Origin: Engraulis encrasicolus
Taxonomy: Eukaryota > Chordata > Actinopteri > Clupeiformes > Engraulidae
Direction: 5' to 3'
Assembly: GCF_034702125.1 (NCBI RefSeq)
Contig: NC_085858.1
Location: forward strand, 56,182,779-56,246,778
DNA length: 64,000 nt
Position 1 is the stretch's first letter. Each line of letters starts with the position of its first letter. This document shows, one piece after another, positions 49,707 through 64,000 of this stretch. The position numbers and the translations under genes were made by a program. Under the pieces are notes generated by a model. It was not told the DNA's origin, did not search any database, and was given only the letters and a program-made list of their open reading frames with translations.

Positions 49707-50045
49707 GTTCCAACATGTTCTGATAAACGCCACACTGAGTTGTGTGTTGGCTAGGGGTGCGCAAAACGAGTGTTGTTTCCCGACAGATGAATCCCACCTT
49801 CCCAAGTTGAACCCAGCTCTTTACTGTAATTTGATGCCTAGAACCTGTTGGCCTACAAACCTAAGTGTTTTGATCAAACAAGGAAATAGGCCTAAAACTA
49901 ACTTTGGGCTTAAAGAAAGGACCGTTTTTCAGATGTAGGCCTATCCATTTACATTGCCAGTCTTCTTCTCCCTAAATCTACTAAATAGCGCCCTCGTGGG
50001 CCATAAAGCTTGAATTTATAAATGGAAAATAAAAATGATTGAAAC

Positions 50046-50141
50046 GCCCTGGCCTAGCTCAGGGGTTACTTCCACTTATTCGCTCCTACAGTGACGGAAC
50101 CTCTCGCGCACGCGAGATCGAACCCCGGGTGCTGTCCAGCG
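50046..50141 (+). ncRNA. vtrna: Vault RNA gene, copy 3 (shorter)
   Basis: 96-bp unit with the same A and B boxes, and TTTT right after CCAGCG. It is shorter in the central region than the other copies. The 5' end reads GCCCTGG, so one pair of the closing stem is lost, and the hairpin loop is GCAC instead of GCAA. TTTATAAA at 50015-50022 again ends 24 bp upstream. The mismatch and shorter middle could mean a less active or decaying copy. Confidence 0.82.
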
Positions 50142-50500
50142 TTTTAGTGAGGAACGGCACAGAGTTGTGTGTCGGCTAAGGTCAGGTCAGTGCGCGAAAC
50201 GGATGTAAATATTTCCCGAAAGAGTAATCTCACCTTTCCATGTGAAAGTCTAACCCAGCTGTTTAATTTGATACCTGGAGCCTGTTGGCCTACAAACATA
50301 GGCCTATAAAAAGTGCTTTGACCAAACAAGGAAATAAAACTCACTTTTGGGCATAAATAAAGAACAGGTTTCCAGATTGACCCATTTCCATTAAAGTAAC
50401 CTTTGCCAGTCGTCTTCTCCTTAAATCTACTAAACAGCACCCTCACGACCCCTATAGGCCTAGTCTGCCTTTATAAAGGGAAAATAAAAAGAGATTAAAC

Positions 50501-50604
50501 GCGCTGGCCTAGCTCAGGGGTTACTTCCGCATAAAATTCACTCTGCAGTGATACTTACGCACCCTCTCGCGCAAGCGAGATCGAACCCCGGGCGCTGTCC
50601 AGCG
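50501..50604 (+). ncRNA. vtrna: Vault RNA gene, copy 4
   Basis: 104-bp unit, the cleanest copy. Starts GCGCTGGCCTAGCTCAGGGG, B box GATCGAACCCC at 50579-50589, closing stem CGCTGG/CCAGCG, TTTT at 50605-50608. Hairpin CTCGC-GCAA-GCGAG at 50566-50579. TTTATAAA at 50470-50477 ends 24 bp upstream. About 240 bp upstream are shared with the other three copies, including a block reading AAATCTACTAAACAGC, so the duplicated unit was a whole gene with promoter, roughly 460 bp. Confidence 0.9.
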
Positions 50605-50608
50605 TTTT

Positions 50609-51179
50609 ACCTTTGTTCTGCAGAGGAGTATGTTTTTATTTAAGTCTGTCTTCGATGCACTTAATAGTATAAATAATGTGCTAAAATAATTACGGTAGTA
50701 GGTTTATTAGTGCATCATCTAGGCTACTAAATGAAGCTGATGGTACATATAGGACAGTTTGCTTTGGTCCATTGAGAAATATCACACTTGGGTCTATTTT
50801 TGTTATTCTGTGGATTGCAAAGGGTAGCTTGTTAGCAGGGAAGCCGACAGGGGGGACACAAGGGTCAGTTGTTCCGGGCCCAGGGAAAAGGGGCCCCAGA
50901 ATTGGCTCCTTATTACATTATTGGGCCGGGGGCCCTTTTAGTTGATTTTGTCTCAGGCCTGTAAGTTGTCAGCGGCCCTGCCTGTTAGTCATCTTGTTAC
51001 TCAAACTCTCTGACAGAGTGTGACTCAAATAGGGGCCAAGAAGTAGGAAGAGGTTTTGTAGATGCCATAGTTCTGCTTTCCCCTCTCCTCCACGAAGTTC
51101 CTCCTTTGACAGTTAAGTTCACATTAAACTATTTGGATTCGCACGACCACCGTATTTGAAACGTATCGGTCTATCTTCC
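50609..51179. other. Between vault RNA copy 4 and igsf6
   Basis: GGGCCC-containing fragments (50870-50980) recall the CAGGGACGG hAT family. The igsf6 promoter must lie near 51180 but no TATA box or other clear element is seen. Confidence 0.4.
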
Positions 51180-53331
51180 ATGGCAGACAAAGCATTCGTG
51201 TATCACCGACTCAGACTCACACTTCTTTTCACAGCAGGTAAGCCTTTCACATATCAACAAGATGACAGAAAAACATGAGGAATTAAGCAAGATCTTTGTT
51301 GGTTTTGTAAACGGTCAAATTCTTGCTATGAGGCAAGCAATAGAGTGTACCCGTAATGTACAATTTCCTACAGCCAGATGGGGTGCCAAGCGAAATTTCA
51401 AAGGAGGGAACATTTGAAATAAATCTGACACTATTGTAGCAAAGTGTGAGCTGTTATTCACCCTCCAGGGGCCTGCCAAGCTTGGTGACAAGATGCATCT
51501 CTGCTTACAGCTTATATCAACTAACAACCCCAAATAAATTACTGTACAAGTTATGCATTGATGCTCTGTATAAGAGTTTCACTACTAGAAGGCCTATAGG
51601 AATCTGACATTTTAGACATTTTTTTCAGTAGTAAGAGTGATCTTTTTAAGTCTTGACTTGCTTTTTCCTTTCTCTCATTTGTCTGTCTCTCTGTTTCATC
51701 TTTTTATAACATTTTACTCCATAGTTTTCCGTGTGGATTCATGTGGCCTGGTTCCCAAAGAGACCAGCTCAGAACTATGGCCCAAGGAGGACTCCACCTT
51801 CCATATCCCCTGTGACGTCAACGTGGTTCAGTGTGGGAACAAAAAGAACACAGAATTCACCTGGCACGTACTCCGAAAATCCTCTTCAGAACTTCTGAAC
51901 ACAGGCTCCTCACCTAAGTACGCCGTCTTAGAAAAGGGAGCTCTTACAGTGAGGTCTTTCAACGCCAATGACAGTGGGGTCTACTTCTGTGGCGTGAGCC
52001 TCGGGGACCAAGGGAAAAAAGGACAACAGATGATTGGACATGGGACACGGGTGACAATCGCAGGTGAGAGGACGAAATGACATGGAGGATAATGGGACAA
52101 ATATTAAATATCTGATTTGTGTATTGTTTTTTTTTTTTTTTTTTTTTAACAATTTTATGCGTATTACATGCCCTGTGTTGTGTCTAGTGCTAAGCCATCA
52201 GATCCAGCAAGCGTTTCTATGGCTGTTCTTTGCCATCCTGGCCCTCTACAGTCTTATTGTCCTGATTCTCCTCATCATGAAGATGGTGAGTTGGTGTTCT
52301 ATGTGCCATCTTTATTTGATTAGAATAACAAAGTGGTATTTAAAGGTTTTGTGTGTATGAGTGTTTTTATGTGCGTGCATTTTCTTTTTTTCTACAGATG
52401 GGACGTGATATTTCAATTGGAGGAAAATCTGGAAATGGCAGCAGCTCAGGGGTCACTATTATTCTTCTTGTCTCCTCCACAAAGCTTTTTCTTTCAGTTC
52501 TGAAACGTCCTTTTTTCAGTTATTTTCCATGCCCCTGCAGTTTGAAATTATCCCTAAATATATATTTGGCTCAGGATAGAGTTAGGCTACTGTATTATCG
52601 TGCATCGTGCACATCCTCTGAGAACATCATGTTTTTGTTAAAGCGTGTAGTGTGTGTTTTATATGTCTGTCTCATTACCCAATTACGTGTTACAGAACAG
52701 CTCTACCAGAAGAAGGCACTTCCGGGCTGTGGTGCAAGAGCTCTACAGTAAGAGGAACCCCCGCAACTCTGCAACATCCCCAGCCCACAGACCTGCGCTA
52801 GACTGCCAGGTTCGAAACCACACTGCTGCCACATTGCACATACTCATACATATATCATGCTAACCAATCTGATATCATAACTCAAAAAAGACTGAAGGAA
52901 AAAAATCCTTGGTCCAGGCACTTCAGTTGGTTAATGTAGTAAAAAACAAACTTTATTTAAAGGGCAAATTTGCCCTTTAAATAAAGTTTGTTCTTTAAAC
53001 AAAGTTTGTTTTTTACTACATTAACCAACTGAAGTGCCTGGACCAAGGATTTTTTCCTTCAGTCTTTTTTGAACATTGAACCCCTTCCAAGAGCACCAGT
53101 TGGTTTTGAGGGACACTAGTAGCGCTCTACCAACTCTTTCGCTGATATCATAACTGTTGAACTTAGCAACATGAGGCCTTGCTATCAGAATCTGGTCTGC
53201 GCAACATTTTCATCAACTCAATCAATGTGAAGCATGTTGGACCTGTTATGTCATTACGCACTTGTTTCTCTTTTCAGTTCGAAAACCCACACACCACGGC
53301 ACAAGATGACGACATCTATCAGAATATGTGA
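51180..53331 (+). CDS. igsf6: Immunoglobulin superfamily member 6 (IGSF6/DORA), complete, 6 coding exons
   Basis: Type I membrane receptor with one V-type Ig domain, expressed on dendritic and myeloid cells in mammals. Coding exons: 51180-51237, 51725-52063, 52188-52285, 52398-52451, 52696-52809, 53278-53331. Joined length is 238 residues; human IGSF6 is 241. Residues 1-20 are a signal peptide (MADKAFVYHRLRLTLLFTA). The Ig domain has cysteines in FHIPCDVNV and NDSGVYFCGVS, with a tryptophan in FTWHVL. One transmembrane helix follows (FLWLFFAILALYSLIVLILL). The tail has RRHFRAVVQELYSKR, closely like human RRIFQEIAQELYHKR, and ends DDDIYQNM. The fourth exon uses a weak donor (GGG/GTCACT); skipping it keeps frame and gives 220 residues, so its use is uncertain. 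A poly(A) signal AATAAA lies at 53585. Human IGSF6 sits in 16p12 within METTL9; no METTL9 is seen here. Confidence 0.88.
52883..53071. repeat. Foldback repeat in igsf6 intron 5
   Basis: CAAAAAAGACTGAAGG to the ACATTAACC region and AAACAAACTTTATTTAAAGG pairs with its mirror ending CCTTCAGTCTTTTTTG. Arms about 90 bp. The centre repeats AACAAAGTTTG once more on the right side. Confidence 0.9.
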
Positions 53332-53494
53332 CTTCACTTGAGTGTGTGAACAATGGGTGCTGTGAGAGTCAGTTGAGTGTCAGTTGAGTCACGTTTGTTG
53401 GCAAAGGAAACATGCTCCAGTGAAAACATATTCCAGTGAAAATTCAACAAGGCAAGCATTCATACAGTAAACTTGTGAGCTCCCACTGACCTTC

Positions 53495-53645
53495 TGTGTG
53501 TGTGTGTGTGTGTGTGCGTGTGCGCATGTGTGTGTGTGTGTGTGTGTTTGGATTAATGTAATGTCGGTATTATAATTTTAAAACAATAAAGTTTTTTTTA
53601 TGTCAGCCACCATGACGCACGGCCTGTGTGTGTATTTGGATAAAT

Positions 53646-53739
<94 letters not shown>

Positions 53740-53740
53740 T
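53495..53740. repeat. Two (GT)n microsatellites and a duplicated 3' flank of igsf6
   Basis: (GT)n at 53497-53548 and 53647-53738. The text after each is similar: TTTGGATTAATGTAATGTC and TTTCGATGAATATAATGTC, then TATAATTTTAA, so the 3' UTR end is tandemly duplicated; the AATAAA is in the first copy only. Confidence 0.85.
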
Positions 53741-54295
53741 TCGATGAATATAATGTCCGTTTATAATTTTAACGTTTTTAAGTTTTTCTATGGACAACCG
53801 TTTACTTGGTATTGTTCCAGTTCTGCAATTGCTTTTCACCTGCTGCTCTCCATCTCACCACCCATACATGTGCTGGGTTGAATGCAGAGATTGGGTAGTT
53901 GAGATTGGGTAGTTGTTTTAACGTTTCCAATGGGGCATGACTTTCTCCATATTGTTTCCTTAAACAAAGATAACTCAATTGGACAATTATCTAGGCCCTG
54001 TCTAATCATTTAACCCCTTAAGACACGGCTTTATAAATTTGTTGTTACCAGTATGGTAATGACCAAGTCGTGGTGCATCACTAAAGGGCCTGTGTTGTGT
54101 CATAGTATTGTAGTGCTATGGTAGTTACATTTCAATGACTATTACAGCGTGCCACTGGAGGTACGGCGTGCATTAAGGGGCTACGAAACGTCTGTCTGTG
54201 GCTCCTCCTGTTTATTTCTCTGTTCCGCGCACAACTCCCGCACCAATTCACCAAATGATCTCAAATGTTGGAGGGTGACTTTTCATAGTTTCACA
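53741..54295. other. Intergenic, unassigned
   Basis: Nothing recognised between igsf6 and the retroelement remnants. Confidence 0.4.
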
Positions 54296-54540
54296 ACGTT
54301 AAGACATAAAATAGAATAGAATAGAATAGAATAGAACAGAAAGCCTTTGTTGTCATTATACAAAGTATACTGAGATTTGAGCTTCCCATCAAGGTGCATA
54401 GTCCTTTACAGATGAACATAGTCCAGTAAGTGTGAGTTCATTGTCGTAACAGCTTTGGGGAAGAAGCTGTTCTTCATCCTATGGGTTGGCTGGTTATGCC
54501 TTGTAGCACCTGTCAGAGGGCAACAGTGCCGTTGCTACTA
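54296..54540 (-). mobile_element. Probable LINE 3' end fragment, minus strand
   Basis: (AATAG)n at 54310-54337 leads into CCTTTGTTGTCATTATACAA and, further on, GGGGAAGAAGCTGTTCTTC, phrases typical of fish L2-like LINE 3' regions. Confidence 0.55.
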
Positions 54541-54542
54541 GT

Positions 54543-54660
54543 TAAAGGGACACTGTGTAAGATTTTTAGTTGTTTATTTCCAGAATTCACAATACCCATA
54601 CACTAATGTTACCTTTTTTCATGAATACTCCCCACCAATAAACAATAAAACCTGGATTAG
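54543..54660 (+). mobile_element. Truncated TTAA MITE
   Basis: Starts TTAAAGGGACACTGTG and matches the left end of 14254-14606 through CATGAATACT, then stops. Confidence 0.8.
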
Positions 54661-54699
54661 CCAAATTTTGGCGCGAAATCCATCCCCTACACCTCCCAG

Positions 54700-55280
54700 A
54701 ATCTCACTCTCCATCGGTGGTCACTCTGTTCCCCCCATCCCCTTGTCAGAAACCTGGAATCTACATGGACCCACCCTCTCTTTCAAGTCACTGCAATAGC
54801 TGCAATAGCTTCCTGTACCCCCCCCCCCCCCCCCCAAATGTTCTTCAAAACGGCCAAAATGTCCAAAATGTTGCTGCCCGACTGCTTAGACACTCCTCCT
54901 CCTGAGAACACATCACCCCCATCACCTCCATCAACTTCACTGGCTTCCCATAGGCCTAAAACAACGCATGCACCTCAAGATTGTCCTCATCACCTTGAAG
55001 CCCTCAATAACTCCCCACATCCACCCCACCCTAGGTTAGACCAGAGAGAGTAGAGAGAGAGAGGTTCCATTGGCCCATTATTTCCTTACCTGGTCGCGTT
55101 AGGTGCCCATAGAAACCTATTATGTTGGCATATCTCTATACTTAAAGAATCTCTGGTTAGACTTGGCCATGCTACCCACACCCTCTGGAATTCCCTTCCA
55201 CTGGCCATCTGACAGTCTGACTCATCCTTCAAACGCAACCTCAAGACCCACCTACTAGCTGGCACCTACTAGTATATTCC
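54700..55280 (+). pseudogene. Decayed LINE reverse-transcriptase C-terminal fragment
   Basis: Broken frames read QNVAARLL, HITPITSINFT and, after a nested MITE, SLPLAI and SFKRNLKTHLLAGT: the usual end of fish non-LTR retrotransposon proteins. Frameshifts and stops are many. A MITE copy at 55042-55154 interrupts it with duplication GGTTAGAC on both sides. Confidence 0.72.
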
Positions 55281-55525
55281 AACCTATGTATAAAACCTGA
55301 GGCCTCTTTTCTCCTGCCTCCAGATCTGTTGTTGCCCTTTGTTTTCTTTTTTTGCGGTCTTGTTTCTCCCAATCTCGGTTCAGTCTTATCTTATAGCCTA
55401 TAGTGTGCGTGTACTGCCTACATGTTTTTCACCTGTAAAGGATCTTTGGGTGTCAAGAAAACTGCTGTATAAAACGCATTATTTTTTTTTCTCAAATAAT
55501 ACAAATTCTGCATGGAATGGCAAAG

Positions 55526-55536
55526 TGCGCATGCGC
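55526..55536. promoter_or_regulatory. NRF1-type site upstream of cfap70
   Basis: Perfect palindromic TGCGCATGCGC, 399 bp before the cfap70 ATG. A short inverted repeat (GAGAAGGGTCA at 55612, reversed at 55697-55707) lies between it and the X-box. Confidence 0.6.
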
Positions 55537-55793
55537 TCTGCCCAGCAAAAGCAGCTCTGCGCCATCACGAACGCGGCCATTCTCTGATGCAATACAGAAA
55601 GTGTAATATATGAGAAGGGTCACTCCCATTGACTCCTATTGTTCCCTCAAAAACATGCAGTTTCACCTAGATGACGACCTCAGGTAAGTTAAGTGATGAC
55701 CCTTCTCGTTTCAGACTCTGATAAAACTCAGCCGTCGGTCGAACAAGCCACGTTCGCTGTTGTCGGGGTGTATATCTCGCGATACCTCGACAG

Positions 55794-55807
55794 GTTGCTA
55801 TAGGAAC
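55794..55807. promoter_or_regulatory. RFX X-box in the cfap70 promoter
   Basis: GTTGCTATAGGAAC fits the RFX half-site pair GTTGCY-N2-RGNAAC and stands 128 bp before the start codon. X-boxes are the usual control site of ciliary genes. A forkhead-like TTGTTTGTTT is also present near 55909. Confidence 0.72.
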
Positions 55808-55934
55808 AAGCAGACGCCAAGTAAGAAATGTTTGACATTTCCAAAAGAACTCCATGCACACAATTGTTTAGCATATCTGAATGGCTAAATAGTATGAAAA
55901 AAGTGAACGTTGTTTGTTTGGTGTAGCAACGAAA

Positions 55935-63626
<7,692 letters not shown>

Positions 63627-64000
63627 GTGGGTCTCTGTCATAGAAACGATGTGCACATTCAACTTCTTTTTTCTTTTTTTTTTGGAACTTCTTTTTATTT
63701 TCTGAGTCAACTTACAGCATACAGATACAGTATTTCACAAATTCAAACAAACAGAGAGAGAAAAAAAACACTATATTAAATGAAAATGTAAAACAATTTT
63801 TGTAAATCTCAAAACAAAGGCCTCAATTTTCAAGTGCAGGAACGCCGTCAACCTCTCTGTGTTATAATTGGATTGTGCAATTGGATTGTGCAATTTCCAT
63901 TGTGCAATTGTTGGAGGTTGTGGCTGTAACCATAAGGTTGTAATAACTTTATTAGCAATCAGGAGAAGCGTTCCTAATAGATCAGTATCATCATTTTCAT
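63627..64000. other. cfap70 intron 10, unassigned
   Basis: Starts with donor GTGGGT. No exon or element delimited before the window ends. Confidence 0.5.

Larger units (their letters stand above)
49715..50604 (+). repeat. Tandem pair of about 460-bp vault RNA units (right pair)
   Basis: The same unit twice more, with the leading block around 49807 and 50255 (TGATGCCT or TGATACCT, then GTTGGCCTACAAAC). The left edge directly continues the left pair across the 8-bp duplication of the hAT insertion, so the four units once formed one array. Confidence 0.78.

Overview
The window is nuclear DNA of a vertebrate, almost certainly a teleost fish. The genes are split into short exons with GT-AG introns, the proteins are vertebrate families, and the introns are full of small hAT- and piggyBac-type elements, tRNA-derived SINEs and long (CA)n tracts. 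I cannot name the species.

Layout of protein genes, left to right. (1) 1214-12783, plus strand: the last five coding exons of an SDR42E steroid-dehydrogenase-like gene, probably sdr42e2; its 5' half lies off the left edge. (2) 18963-32238, minus strand: a complete five-exon cdr2 gene (coiled-coil cerebellar degeneration-related protein 2). (3) 32769-40093, plus strand: a complete six-exon MFSD13/TMEM180-family transporter, head to head with cdr2 across about 530 bp holding two CCAAT boxes and a GC box. (4) 51180-53331, plus strand: igsf6, a single-Ig-domain leukocyte receptor. (5) 55935-63626, plus strand: the first ten coding exons of the ciliary gene cfap70, running off the right edge, with a good RFX X-box in its promoter. 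sdr42e2, cdr2 and igsf6 all have human counterparts in 16p12, so this looks like an old syntenic block with cfap70 joined to it.

The most notable content is between the transporter and igsf6: four vault RNA genes (43420-43525, 43895-43998, 50046-50141, 50501-50604). Each has a tRNA-like A box, a B box, a closing stem, a TTTT terminator and a TATA-like octamer ending exactly 24 bp upstream. They lie as two pairs, separated by a 5.7-kb hAT-type insertion (44013-49706) flanked by a perfect 8-bp target-site duplication. A small hairpin in these RNAs shows a compensatory base-pair change between copies.

The rest is repeat biology. At least fifteen small transposons can be delimited to the base by inverted ends and target-site duplications, several of them nested. 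Several repeats are built from, or sit directly against, splice sites: a 37-bp minisatellite repeats the 5' splice site of cfap70 exon 8, the acceptor plus exon start of transporter exon 3 is present three times, and the donor of cfap70 exon 4 recurs three times.
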